Origin: CAYVBN01 sp964538565
Lineage (GTDB): Bacteria; Pseudomonadota; Alphaproteobacteria; Rhizobiales; Xanthobacteraceae
Direction: 5' to 3'
Length of the DNA: 30,402 bases
Assembly: GCA_964538565.1 (NCBI GenBank)
Contig: CAZIGW010000208.1
Coordinates: forward strand, 1 to 30,402
Below are positions 1-8,201 of this stretch, piece by piece. The notes beneath the pieces are model-generated. The model was not told where the DNA came from. It made no database searches and was given only the letters and a program-made list of their open reading frames with translations. The translations under genes and the position numbers were made by a program. Each line of letters begins with the position of its first letter. Position 1 is the first letter of the stretch.

Positions 1-1195
1 TCTCGTTGCGCGGCGGCAGTTTGAACAGCCGCGCCGCCGTGCCGCCGAGAATGTTGTGCTTCGCCTTCTCCGACAGGAACGGCAGGTCGTAGATCGTGCT
101 CGGCAGGTCGAAGTCCCAGTGCGGATAGTCGGACGAATAGATCAGCTGCGACTCGGCATTCATAATCCGGAACGTGCACTCCATCGCCTGAATTTCCTGG
201 ATCTCGATCGGCTGCGTCGAGTAGTACATGTCGCGCATGTAGTCGGACGGCTTCTTCTTCAGCGTCGGACACTCGGACGGGCGCAGCATGTACTCGTGGT
301 CGAGCCGCTGCATCAGGAAGGGAATCCAGGCAAGCCCAGCCTCGATCCAGATCACCGGAAGCTTCGGGAAGCGCTCGCCCAGCCCGTTGACGACCCAGTT
401 GGTCAGATGGAGGATGTTGTAGAAGGTGAAGCCGAGCGCGTGCACCGAGATGAAGCGGTTGCAGCTCTTGAACACCGGCTCGCTCCAGTTCGGCCCCGAA
501 TGGAAGGAGAGCGCGAGACCGCGCTCTTCCATCGCGCGGTAGACCTTCATGTATGCGTTGTCATGAACGGGCAGCGTCCGCACCGTGGTCACCATGAAGC
601 CGACCACATGCGGGCGCTCTCCGAATGTCTCGACGTGGCGCAAACACGCGTCGGGGTCTGAGAACGGCAGACACAGCATCGAATACATGCGTCCGCCAGC
701 CTCGGGCAGGACTTTCTCCGTAAGCCAACGGTTGTAAGCCCAGCACAGGTCGACTTCCATTTCCTTCTGCGGGTGCAGGCCGATGTTGAGCATGCCGGTC
801 GGGAACAGGCAGGAATAGTCGACACCCATGGCGTCCATCCAGCGCTCGCCGAGCTGCACGTCGCGCTGGCGGCCGGGCGCGGTCTTTTCCGTCGAACGCA
901 GCGGGTAGCGCGTGACACGCCCGCCCATGTCCTGGGTGAAGCCGGCCTGGCTCGGCACGATGTTGTGACGGCCTTTGGCGCGTCCCGACACCGTCAGCTG
1001 CCGCAACACGTCGTTCTCCATGAAGGGAAGGATCTCGGCGTAGTTCTCGTTCTCGTAGTGATGGGCGTCGACGTCGACGATCAGGATGTCGTCGAACTTG
1101 CGCTGGTGCGCCTGCTGGCGCGCGTGCGCGAGCAGGCGCGTGGTATTGAGCTCCTCGACCGAGACCCGCCGGCCGCGTTCAACGATGAGATCCAT
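1..1195 (-). CDS. Amidohydrolase family protein (ACMSD-like), 3' end outside window
   Basis: About 398 codons are present and the frame is still open at the left edge, so the C-terminus is missing. The ATG at 1195 follows CAGGAGTGACGCC, a good ribosome binding site. The metal-site strand near residues 39-48 reads IVDVDAHHYE, a later strand carries SFHSG, and near the end YSSDYPHWDFD matches the conserved Asp loop of the amidohydrolase-2 family (aminocarboxymuconate-semialdehyde decarboxylase, gamma-resorcylate decarboxylase and relatives). Such cytoplasmic enzymes use a divalent metal to decarboxylate or hydrolyse aromatic or ring-cleaved acids. It is the last visible gene of a leftward set with an FAH hydrolase and a Rieske ferredoxin, which fits a role in aromatic breakdown. 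The exact reaction is not readable; the family call is secure. Confidence 0.85.
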   Translation of the reverse strand, partial: MDLIVERGRRVSVEELNTTRLLAHARQQAHQRKFDDILIVDVDAHHYENENYAEILPFMENDVLRQLTVSGRAKGRHNIVPSQAGFTQDMGGRVTRYPLRSTEKTAPGRQRDVQLGERWMDAMGVDYSCLFPTGMLNIGLHPQKEMEVDLCWAYNRWLTEKVLPEAGGRMYSMLCLPFSDPDACLRHVETFGERPHVVGFMVTTVRTLPVHDNAYMKVYRAMEERGLALSFHSGPNWSEPVFKSCNRFISVHALGFTFYNILHLTNWVVNGLGERFPKLPVIWIEAGLAWIPFLMQRLDHEYMLRPSECPTLKKKPSDYMRDMYYSTQPIEIQEIQAMECTFRIMNAESQLIYSSDYPHWDFDLPSTIYDLPFLSEKAKHNILGGTAARLFKLPPRNE

Positions 1196-1340
1196 GGCGT
1201 CACTCCTGGTGTCCTTGTCCGGGCGGATTGCCCGTGAGCCGGATGACGTTTCCTCGAATTGTCATCCCGGCTCGCTCTGGTTCGTTTGAGCAGGCTGCTG
1301 ACCGAAGACCGCTCTCCGCGTTTCGCAGATCATCCTCTGC

Positions 1341-1721
1341 TCAACGGCCGGTCCAGCTCTGCCACATACCGAGCTCGAATACGGCCAGATTGGCGGCGCG
1401 CAGAAGTCCGCTCGCCGTCGTCATCACGTCCGTGCTGGTGGCGCTGCTGCGGGGCGCGAGTGCGGCGAACGGATTGCCGGCCTCCACCTGTGCCGTGTAG
1501 CTCCTGCAGATGGCGGCCATCAGCGCCTGCACCGCCTCGGGGGCCAAGATGTCCGGATGCCCGTCGGCAATCCCGCGTTCGACCTCGGCGGCAAGCCGCA
1601 CCGCCTGCGCGGAGAGATCGGTGGCGGCTTCGGCCTCGCCGCCGGACTTGGCGGCCGGGCGCATGGCTGTCGGTCGCCGGCGCGTCGTCTTCGCCGGCCT
1701 AGACGACGACATAGATGTCAT
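1341..1721 (-). CDS. Small conserved-looking protein of unknown function
   Basis: 126 aa if translation starts at 1721. A second in-frame ATG at 1712 is better spaced from the purine-rich AGAAGGGGG upstream and would give 123 aa. The start overlaps the end of the Rieske gene by 23 bases, which suggests translational coupling. The first 30 residues are basic and of low complexity. The rest looks helical and acid-balanced, with PEAVQALMAAICRSYTAQVE in the middle and VFELGMWQSWTGR at the end. No catalytic motif or membrane segment is visible. From memory, similar short proteins sit beside amidohydrolase and Rieske genes in Rhizobiales, but I cannot name a family. Codon use and position between two operon members support a real gene. 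Confidence 0.6.
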   Translation of the reverse strand: MTSMSSSRPAKTTRRRPTAMRPAAKSGGEAEAATDLSAQAVRLAAEVERGIADGHPDILAPEAVQALMAAICRSYTAQVEAGNPFAALAPRSSATSTDVMTTASGLLRAANLAVFELGMWQSWTGR

Positions 1722-2064
1722 CCCCCTTCTGCACCACCGGGTACTTCCGCAGCTTCAACCGGCGGTCCGACACGCACTCGCCGGTCTTCATGTCGTACTC
1801 GTATCCGTGCCAGGGACACACGAAGTGCATCTCGGTTTCCGAGAAAAACAGACCGCGCGACGTCTTGTCGGGCATGATCCGCTCTTCGACCTTGGCGATG
1901 GTCAAGCCTTCGCAGGCCGGGCCACCCTGATGCAGGCAGTAGTTGCTGTAGGCGTAGAACTGTCCCTCGTTCTTGAACACGCCGATCTCGTGATCCCCGA
2001 CGAACACGATGCGACGGTCGCCGTCGTTGAATTCTGCAGCTTTCGCAACGAACTTCTCGGCCAT
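1699..2064 (-). CDS. Rieske [2Fe-2S] ferredoxin-type protein
   Basis: 121 aa. The ATG at 2064 is chosen over the upstream ATG at 2190 because AGGAGGA lies ten bases before it and the protein then begins directly at the Rieske fold. The cluster ligands are clear: C43-L-H45 in SNYCLHQGG and C83-P-W-H86 in FVCPWHGYEYD. Length and layout match free-standing Rieske ferredoxins that feed electrons to ring-hydroxylating dioxygenases, or small Rieske subunits; no oxygenase catalytic domain is attached. It lies between the FAH hydrolase and the small unknown gene on the same strand. A partner oxygenase and reductase are not in the window, so the electron acceptor is unknown. Confidence 0.9.
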   Translation of the reverse strand: MAEKFVAKAAEFNDGDRRIVFVGDHEIGVFKNEGQFYAYSNYCLHQGGPACEGLTIAKVEERIMPDKTSRGLFFSETEMHFVCPWHGYEYDMKTGECVSDRRLKLRKYPVVQKGDDIYVVV

Positions 2065-2260
2065 CCGTCTGTCGTCCTCCTGTGTTTCAAACCCTTGGAA
2101 TAGTTGATTGTTGCGGGCGCCCGGCGACGGCCGGTCCATCATTTTATAATCTTGCGTATCGGTGCCGCGCAAGCAATTGAGCGAGATCAAAGCGCCGTCG
2201 CTGCGCTTCTGCTCCGCGCTTTCGCGCCTGTTCGATCTTCTCGCACCGCGCTCCGTGTCG

Positions 2261-3181
2261 TCAGGTGAAACGATTGGCGAGCGTGCCGATCTTCTCGATC
2301 CAGATTTTCACCTCGTCGCCCGGCTCGAGGAACTCGTTGCGTGCCGCCCCGACGCCGGCGGGCGTCCCGGTCAGGATGAGATCGCCGGGGTGCAGCGTGA
2401 TACGCATCGAAAGATGCGCGATCTGCTCGGCAAGCGAGAAGATCATCAGTCCGGTGTTCGATTCCTGCTTGATGACGCCGTTCACCCACAGCTTGATCCC
2501 GAGCGCCTGCGGGTCGGGGATATCCGAGGCCGGGACGATCCATGGCCCCAGCGGACAGGACCCGTCGAAGCTCTTGTGCGCCACCCAGTCGGCCTTGAAT
2601 GCCGAGGTGTCGCTGATGTGCGGGCGGCGCGACAGGTCGCGGGCGGAGAGATCGTTGGCGACCGTGTAGCCGGCCACGTAGTCCAGCGCCTTCTCCGCCG
2701 GAACGTCCTTTGCCGGACGGCCGATGACGGCGGCAAGCTCGGCTTCCCAGTCCATCATGGCGGAACGGCCGGAGATCGCGATGGCGGCGTCGGGATCCGC
2801 CAACGAACGGGACGCCTTGATGAAATGCCAGGAGGTGAGGCCGCGGCTGCGCGGATCGGGTTCCGGCGGCCGGTCGTGGCGCCGCGCCATTTCGGCGGCG
2901 TGATCGCTGTAGTTGGCGCCCGCGCAGTAGATCGTCGGCGGCCAGAGCACCGGCGCGCGCAACCTTGTGCCGGCGAGCGGCAGCCCGCGGCTGCCGGCGG
3001 TCTTTTCCGCGGCCGAGGCAAGAACGCCTGCCGCCGCCGTCCAATCGTCGAGGATGTCGGTGACGCGGGCGTAGGCCGATCGGCCGGTCAGGGCGGCCGC
3101 GTCGAACACGGCGTCGCCGACGACCAGCCCGGCCCGGGGCCCGGTCTCCGATTGGTAGGTGACCAGCTTGTACGAGGCCAT
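2261..3181 (-). CDS. Fumarylacetoacetate hydrolase (FAH) family protein
   Basis: 306 aa. The ATG at 3181 follows GGGAGGAG with seven bases of spacing and is preferred over the in-frame ATG at 3205. The FAH metal-binding signature is present: E146 and E148 in MDWEAELAAVIG and D177 in TVANDLSARDL. The C-terminal GDLILTGTPAGVG is the family's hallmark loop. Members cleave or isomerise carbon-carbon bonds in ring-cleavage products such as fumarylpyruvate, 2-hydroxyhepta-2,4-diene-1,7-dioate or acylpyruvates. It heads the leftward gene set and is divergent from the oxidoreductase/ABC/extradiol-dioxygenase set, so it probably acts on the product of the dioxygenase at 7240-8136. The specific substrate is an inference. 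Confidence 0.9.
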   Translation of the reverse strand: MASYKLVTYQSETGPRAGLVVGDAVFDAAALTGRSAYARVTDILDDWTAAAGVLASAAEKTAGSRGLPLAGTRLRAPVLWPPTIYCAGANYSDHAAEMARRHDRPPEPDPRSRGLTSWHFIKASRSLADPDAAIAISGRSAMMDWEAELAAVIGRPAKDVPAEKALDYVAGYTVANDLSARDLSRRPHISDTSAFKADWVAHKSFDGSCPLGPWIVPASDIPDPQALGIKLWVNGVIKQESNTGLMIFSLAEQIAHLSMRITLHPGDLILTGTPAGVGAARNEFLEPGDEVKIWIEKIGTLANRFT

Positions 3182-3348
3182 CGCGACTCTCCTCCCTCGT
3201 GTCATTCAAGACGTGTCGACAAAGACCGCAACCGGCCGTCCGGCGCAAGCCGCGTCAATACGAACCGTTCCGCATCTTGACCGGCCTTTCCGGCACTGTC
3301 TTATCTCGACGCCGCGTCGTCTCGTTGTTGCGATCTGAAAGAACCTCC

Positions 3349-4368
3349 TTGAAAGCCATCGTCATCCGAGAATTCGGACCGCCCGAGGTGATGCGGCTCG
3401 AGGACGTTCCGACGCCCGAGCCGGGGCCCGGCGAGGTTCTCATCCGCGTGCACGCGGTGTCGGTCAATCGCACGCTCGATCTCGTCGTTCGCAGCGGCCG
3501 CTATGCCCGGCCGGTGGCGCTGCCGCATGTTCTCGGAGTCGACCCGTCCGGCATCATCGCGGCCGTCGGCGCCGGCGTGTCGACCCGCAAGGTCGGCGAC
3601 CGGGTGGTCACGACGACGCGGATCAATCCCCGAGCGGCCCCGTCGGAGCCCTCGCGTCTGCTTGGCGTGCACGTCTGGGGCGGTTATGCCGAATACGTCA
3701 GGGTGCCGGCCGAGATCACGCACCTGGTCCCGCCCGGAATCGAGTTTGCGCACGCCACGGTCGTCGCCCGCCATGCGCCGACGGCGTTTCACCTGTTGCG
3801 CGACCGTGCCGGGCTCGCCGCCGGAGAATGGGTCCTGGTGATGGGCGCGGCCGGCGGCCTCGGCAGCGCCGGCGTCCAGGCAGCGAAATATCTCGGCGCG
3901 AAGGTCATCGCGGCGGCTGGGGCGGACGAACGGGTGGAGGCTGGCCGCGCCGTCGGGGCGGACGAGGGGGTGAACTACCGGGCGGCCGATCTGACCGCCG
4001 AGGTCCTGCGCATCACGCAGGGGCGGGGCGTCGACGTGGTGTTCGAGAACATCGGCGATCCGGACCTCTTCGCCAAGGCGTTCGCTTCGCTCGCGCGCCA
4101 CGGGCGGCTGGTCACCGCCGGCGGTCACGGCGGCGGCATCGTGCCGCTCGACGTCAATCGGCTCTACCTCAATCAGATCAGCGTGATCGGCGCGACCGGC
4201 GAAAAACCCGCCGACATGGAGCTGAGCCTCGACGCCGCGGCGCAAGGACGCTTCCGGGTCCTGATCGACCGCGTGCTGCCGCTGTCGCAAGCGCCGGCGG
4301 CGCACCGCCTCGTCGAGGCGCGGTCCAGCATCGGAAAGGTCGTGCTCGATCCGACGCGTCTGAATTGA
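3349..4368 (+). CDS. Quinone oxidoreductase-like MDR-family NAD(P)H dehydrogenase
   Basis: 339 aa from a TTG at 3349. This start is chosen because the family fold begins at once (LKAIVIREFGPPEVMRLEDV); the frame is open further upstream but that part does not resemble the family. The Rossmann nucleotide-binding loop VMGAAGGLGSAGVQAAK lies near residue 165, and the GroES-like N-terminal domain precedes it. The catalytic-zinc cysteine/histidine set of alcohol dehydrogenases is absent, which points to the zinc-free quinone oxidoreductase/enoyl reductase branch. The start codon is weak and the ribosome binding site is poor, so the N-terminus is uncertain. It is divergent from the FAH gene and precedes the ABC transporter by 166 bases. 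Function beyond NAD(P)H-dependent reduction is not predictable. Confidence 0.85.
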   Translation: MKAIVIREFGPPEVMRLEDVPTPEPGPGEVLIRVHAVSVNRTLDLVVRSGRYARPVALPHVLGVDPSGIIAAVGAGVSTRKVGDRVVTTTRINPRAAPSEPSRLLGVHVWGGYAEYVRVPAEITHLVPPGIEFAHATVVARHAPTAFHLLRDRAGLAAGEWVLVMGAAGGLGSAGVQAAKYLGAKVIAAAGADERVEAGRAVGADEGVNYRAADLTAEVLRITQGRGVDVVFENIGDPDLFAKAFASLARHGRLVTAGGHGGGIVPLDVNRLYLNQISVIGATGEKPADMELSLDAAAQGRFRVLIDRVLPLSQAPAAHRLVEARSSIGKVVLDPTRLN

Positions 4369-4534
4369 GCTATAGTGCGGCAACGAGGGAAGGGAGCGGG
4401 GATGGCGCCGCGCGCACGACGGGAGGTTCGCCGCATCGCGGCCTGCGCGTTCGCTCGCGCCGTTGCAGGCGATTGTGCGCTCCCGCCGACGCTTGCAGGC
4501 GCGTGAAGCAGACGACGCACGGGAACGCGACACC

Positions 4535-5326
4535 ATGGGTTTCGAAGTCGTCGTCTCCGGCCTCAGTCACAAGTACGGCGCCCTGCCGGTTCTCGACGAC
4601 GTCAGCTTCTCGCTGTCCCAGGGCGAAATCCTCGCCATCGTCGGACCGTCCGGGTGCGGGAAATCGACGCTGCTCGGCATCGTCGGCGGCCTGCTGCGAC
4701 CGACCGACGGCAGCGTGTCGGTTGCCGGAGAGATGCCGGCCGATTCGCTCAATCCGTTCACCTACATCTTCCAGGACTTCGCGCTGCTTCCCTGGCGCAG
4801 CGTGGCCGACAACGTGCGCCTCCCGCTCGAGCATCATCGGCTTTCGGGCGACGAACGGGCGGCGCGCGTCGCCGAGGCGCTCGAGCGGACCGGGCTTGCC
4901 GAATTCGCCCACGCGCTTCCCAAGCAGCTTTCGGGCGGCATGCGCCAGCGCGTCGGCATCGCGCGCGCGCTCGTCGTCCGGCCGGCCGTTCTCCTGATGG
5001 ATGAGCCGTTTTCCGCGCTCGATGCGCAGACGCGCGAACTGCTGATGGAGGATTTCGAGGCGATCTGGGCTCGCGAGAACACGACCGCCCTCTACGTCAC
5101 GCACAATCTGCACGAGGCGCTGCGCATGGCCGACCGCGTCATGGTGCTGCGGCGCCGTCCGGGCCGCATTCGCGAGATCGTGTCCGTGCCGATCCCGCGC
5201 GGGCGAAGGCGCACCGCGTCGGCGGCCGGCGACCTGCAGCGGCTGCACGACCAGCTCTACGAGCAATTGTGGTCGCACATTCGCGACGAAGCGAAGATGG
5301 CCGATCGGGAGGTGACGCGTGGCTGA
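4535..5326 (+). CDS. ABC transporter ATPase, nitrate/sulfonate/taurine type
   Basis: 263 aa from the ATG at 4535; the frame is open upstream to 4463 but similarity to the family starts here. Walker A is GPSGCGKST at residues 37-45, the Q-loop glutamine is near residue 80 (YIFQDFALLPW), the signature LSGGMRQRV starts near residue 132, Walker B is VLLMDEP at 152-158, and the switch histidine is H190 in YVTHN. The FQDFALLPWRSV stretch and the short C-terminus without a TOBE domain are typical of SsuB/TauB/NrtD-like importers. Its stop overlaps the permease start by eight bases, and a binding protein follows, giving a complete importer probably for an organic anion linked to the catabolic genes. 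Confidence 0.95.
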   Translation: MGFEVVVSGLSHKYGALPVLDDVSFSLSQGEILAIVGPSGCGKSTLLGIVGGLLRPTDGSVSVAGEMPADSLNPFTYIFQDFALLPWRSVADNVRLPLEHHRLSGDERAARVAEALERTGLAEFAHALPKQLSGGMRQRVGIARALVVRPAVLLMDEPFSALDAQTRELLMEDFEAIWARENTTALYVTHNLHEALRMADRVMVLRRRPGRIREIVSVPIPRGRRRTASAAGDLQRLHDQLYEQLWSHIRDEAKMADREVTRG

Positions 5327-6128
5327 TCCCTCGCTTGGCGCCAAGCCGTGCAATGCGGTGCCGTTTCGCGGCGGCGGTTTCGATCCGGTGCCGCGCCGCT
5401 GGTTGGCCTGGGTGTTCTTTGCCGTCGTCCTGCTGCTGTGGCAATGGGGCAGCGCCGCCGGTTTCATCGATCCACTGTTTCTGCCGAGCCCGCTGCAGAT
5501 CACGGCCGCGCTGCGCGACATGACGATGACGGGCGAGCTCGCGCATCACCTGGGCGCGTCGCTGTTGCGGATCGCGGCGGGCTGGCTGATCGGCACGTGC
5601 GCCGGAGTCCTGCTCGGCAGCCTGATCGGGCTCTCCTGGCTGTGGCGCTCGGCCGGCCTGCCGTTCATCTCGGCGCTCTTCCCGATTCCCAAGATCGCGC
5701 TGCTGCCGCTTCTCATTCTCTGGTTCGGCATCGGCGAGTCCTCGAAGGTCGCGACCATCGCGCTCGGCGTGTTCTTTCCGATGGCGGTGAGCACCTATGC
5801 GGGCTTCGACAACGTGCCGCGCAACCTCATCCGCATGGCGCAGAGCTTCAACATGCCGTTTCTCGCCATCCTGATGAAAGTCGTCATTCCGGGCATGCTC
5901 CCGGCGATCCTGTCGGGATGCCGAATCAGCGCGTCGATCGCGCTCATCCTGGTCGTCTCCGCGGAGATGATCGGCGCCAACCTCGGGATCGGCGCCCTGC
6001 TGATCACCGCCGGCAACCTCATGCAGACCGACCAGCTGATGGCCGGCATCGTCGCGATTTCCATTCTCGGCCTGTTGATCGGCGCCGGCATCAGCTGGCT
6101 CGAACGCAGGCTGCTTGCCTGGCGCTGA
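5319..6128 (+). CDS. ABC transporter permease, SsuC/TauC family
   Basis: 269 aa. The GTG at 5319 overlaps the ATPase gene and is preceded by GGGAGGTGACGC, a strong ribosome binding site. About six hydrophobic segments are visible, from WLAWVFFAVVLLLWQW near the N-terminus to IVAISILGLLIGAGISW near the C-terminus. The coupling (EAA-type) loop falls around residues 165-200, in the region of FDNVPRNLIRMAQSFN and the conserved PGMLPAILSGCRIS. Length and layout match BPD_transp_1 inner-membrane permeases of sulfonate/nitrate/pyrimidine-precursor importers. It would form the channel for the binding protein encoded immediately downstream. Confidence 0.94.
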   Translation: MADPSLGAKPCNAVPFRGGGFDPVPRRWLAWVFFAVVLLLWQWGSAAGFIDPLFLPSPLQITAALRDMTMTGELAHHLGASLLRIAAGWLIGTCAGVLLGSLIGLSWLWRSAGLPFISALFPIPKIALLPLLILWFGIGESSKVATIALGVFFPMAVSTYAGFDNVPRNLIRMAQSFNMPFLAILMKVVIPGMLPAILSGCRISASIALILVVSAEMIGANLGIGALLITAGNLMQTDQLMAGIVAISILGLLIGAGISWLERRLLAWR

Positions 6129-6193
6129 AGGGGTTTGTCGCCGGCCGCCCGCACGGGCATACTGAAGCAACAATCATAAGAACGAGGGAGGAC

Positions 6194-7201
6194 ATGAAGA
6201 AGTCGCAGCCCGCACTGATCCTCGCCGCCGTGCTGTGCATGGCGTCGATGTCCGCTGCCCGAGCCGCCGACAAGGTGATCGCCGCCGTCAACCGCCTGTC
6301 TGCCGGCGCTCCCCTGTACATTGCGATCGAGAAGGGTTTCTTCGCCGAGGAGGGCCTCGACGTCACCTTGCTGCATCTGACATCGTCGCAGGCGATCGGG
6401 CTCGCGGTGGTGGCCGGCGATGCGCAGTTCGGCATGACGGCGATCACTGCCGGCATCTACACGATGGCCGGCAAGGGCGGCCTAAAGATGATCGCCGGCG
6501 GCTACGAGGAATATCCCGGCTTTCACGGCGTGGCGCTCGTGGTGAACAAGGCGGCCTACGACCGCGGCTTCACCAGGCCGGCCGATCTCGCCGGCAAGAA
6601 GGTGGCCATTACCGCGGTCGGGTCGGGCAGCCAGAACCAGCTCGCGCGCCTCGCCAGGAAGTACCACTTCGACTACGCCGCGATGCACATTGTCCCGGTG
6701 CAGACGCTGTCGAACGAAGTGTCCGCCCTCAAGGGCGGGCAGGTCGATGCTACCCCGGTGCCGGCGACACTCGCCAAGCAGCTCGATGACAGCGGCGCCG
6801 GCAAGATCATCGCCTGGATGGGCGACGAAATTCCGACCCAGTTCGGTGGAATCTTCGCGTCGCCGGAGACGATCGCCAAGCGCCGCGCGCTCGCCGAGCG
6901 TTTCCTGCGCGCCTACGTCAAGGCCATCAAGGCCTACGACCGCGCGTTTCAGCAGCGCGGGCCCGACAGGCACCTCGTCCGGGGCGATGACTACGCGGCG
7001 CTGATCGACATCATCTCGCAGCACACCGGGCAGAAGCGCGAGTCGCTGGAAGTGGCGCTGCCTTACTTCGATCCGCAGGCCCATCTGCACGTCGACGACA
7101 TCGCCGAGCAGATCGACGTCTACAAGTCGTTGAAGCTCGTCGACCAGCACCTGAACGCGGACCTCGTCGTCGACCGCTCCTTCGTGCCGACCGCCAAGTG
7201 A
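6194..7201 (+). CDS. ABC transporter periplasmic substrate-binding protein, NMT1/SsuA-like
   Basis: 335 aa from the ATG at 6194, preceded by GAGGGAGGAC. The long open frame that runs in from 5348 is only read-through of the permease shadow. A Sec signal peptide is clear (MKKSQPALILAAVLCM..., probable cleavage after ARA near residue 24). The mature part starts with the family pattern APLYIAIEKGFFAEEGLDVTL, followed by an ADLAGKKVAITAVGSGS segment that lines the ligand cleft in NMT1/THI5-like proteins. It completes the importer and presumably delivers a small organic acid, sulfonate or aromatic compound from the periplasm. The ligand cannot be inferred from visible residues. Confidence 0.93.
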   Translation: MKKSQPALILAAVLCMASMSAARAADKVIAAVNRLSAGAPLYIAIEKGFFAEEGLDVTLLHLTSSQAIGLAVVAGDAQFGMTAITAGIYTMAGKGGLKMIAGGYEEYPGFHGVALVVNKAAYDRGFTRPADLAGKKVAITAVGSGSQNQLARLARKYHFDYAAMHIVPVQTLSNEVSALKGGQVDATPVPATLAKQLDDSGAGKIIAWMGDEIPTQFGGIFASPETIAKRRALAERFLRAYVKAIKAYDRAFQQRGPDRHLVRGDDYAALIDIISQHTGQKRESLEVALPYFDPQAHLHVDDIAEQIDVYKSLKLVDQHLNADLVVDRSFVPTAK

Positions 7202-7239
7202 GGGGACGGGCCGCACCGCTCAATTTATCGGAGGAAGCC

Positions 7240-8136
7240 ATGATCAAGGCCAGACGGATCGGACACGCCGTCTTCGAAACGCCGGACCTGCCGCGACTGC
7301 TGGACTACTACACGGCCGTCGTCGGGCTCGTGCCGGCGGCACGCGAGAAGGACCGGGCATTCCTCGCGAGCCAGCTCGGCCATCTCGCCGTCGAACTCCG
7401 GCAGGGCAGCGAAGCGCGCTGCATCAAGCTCTCGTTCGAAGTGGCTCCCGGAACGGATTTTGACGAGGTCGCGCGGCAACTCTCGGCCCGGGGGATCAAG
7501 AGCGAACGGCGCACGGATTCCGCGCCCGGCATTTCCAACATCCTGGCATTCGACGATCCCAAGGGAACGACGATCGAGCTGTTTTCTGCGTGGAGCGATC
7601 TGACGAGCTCCCAGGAGGCGGGCGGGGTGCGGGTGTTCAAGCTCGGACACATCGCCTTCTTCGTTCCGGATCCGCAGGCGATGGTCGATTTCTACGTGAA
7701 GGTTCTCGGCTTCCGCGTCTCGGACTGGGTCGAGGATTTCTTCGCCTTCCTGCGCTGCAACTCCGACCACCACACCGTCAACTTCCTGCGCGGCAAGACC
7801 ATCCGGATGCATCATGTCGCCTTCGAGGTGCGCGATTTCTCCCACCTCGAGACGGCCTGCGACCTTCTCGGCCGCAAGAACATTCCCATCATCTGGGGGC
7901 CGCTGCGGCACGGCCCGGGCCACAACATCGCGATCTATCACCGCAATCCGGACGACCAGATCGTCGAGTTCTTTACCGAGCTCGACCAGATGAAGGACGA
8001 GGAGCTCGGTTATTTCGAACCGCGGCCCTGGCACCGGGACCGGCCGCAGCGTCCGAAGGTCTGGCAGCGCACCAACTCGCGCATGATCTGGGGGCCGCCG
8101 CCGACGCCGGATTTCGAGCGCGGGCGCGGCGAATAA
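7240..8136 (+). CDS. Type I extradiol (VOC-fold) ring-cleavage dioxygenase
   Basis: 298 aa from the ATG at 7240 (ribosome binding site GGAGG). Two VOC domains are visible: residues 5-118 and 132-250. The C-terminal domain carries the Fe(II) triad of extradiol dioxygenases: H137 (LGHIAFFV), H192 (RMHHVAFEV) and E243 (IVEFFTE). Likely second-shell residues are also present: H177/H178 in SDHHTVNFL, and H228 with Y233 in PGHNIAIYH. This matches 2,3-dihydroxybiphenyl dioxygenase and catechol 2,3-dioxygenase-type enzymes, which open catecholic rings next to the diol. The C-terminal 50 residues are proline- and tryptophan-rich. It lies between two transport components and probably produces the substrate for the FAH-family enzyme; the catechol used is unknown. 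Confidence 0.9.
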   Translation: MIKARRIGHAVFETPDLPRLLDYYTAVVGLVPAAREKDRAFLASQLGHLAVELRQGSEARCIKLSFEVAPGTDFDEVARQLSARGIKSERRTDSAPGISNILAFDDPKGTTIELFSAWSDLTSSQEAGGVRVFKLGHIAFFVPDPQAMVDFYVKVLGFRVSDWVEDFFAFLRCNSDHHTVNFLRGKTIRMHHVAFEVRDFSHLETACDLLGRKNIPIIWGPLRHGPGHNIAIYHRNPDDQIVEFFTELDQMKDEELGYFEPRPWHRDRPQRPKVWQRTNSRMIWGPPPTPDFERGRGE

Positions 8137-8201
8137 GGAGCGGGAAGCCGTGCCGCAAATCGTTGTCCGGGGAAGAAGAGAAACGCGCAGGGGAGAAAGC
8201 C

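Noticed and set aside
56..1237. Long plus-strand open frames over the left edge (56-661, 773-1237).
   Set aside because: They are antisense shadows of the minus-strand amidohydrolase, whose motifs and ribosome binding site are clear; the shadow translations are His/Arg/Val-rich and domain-free.
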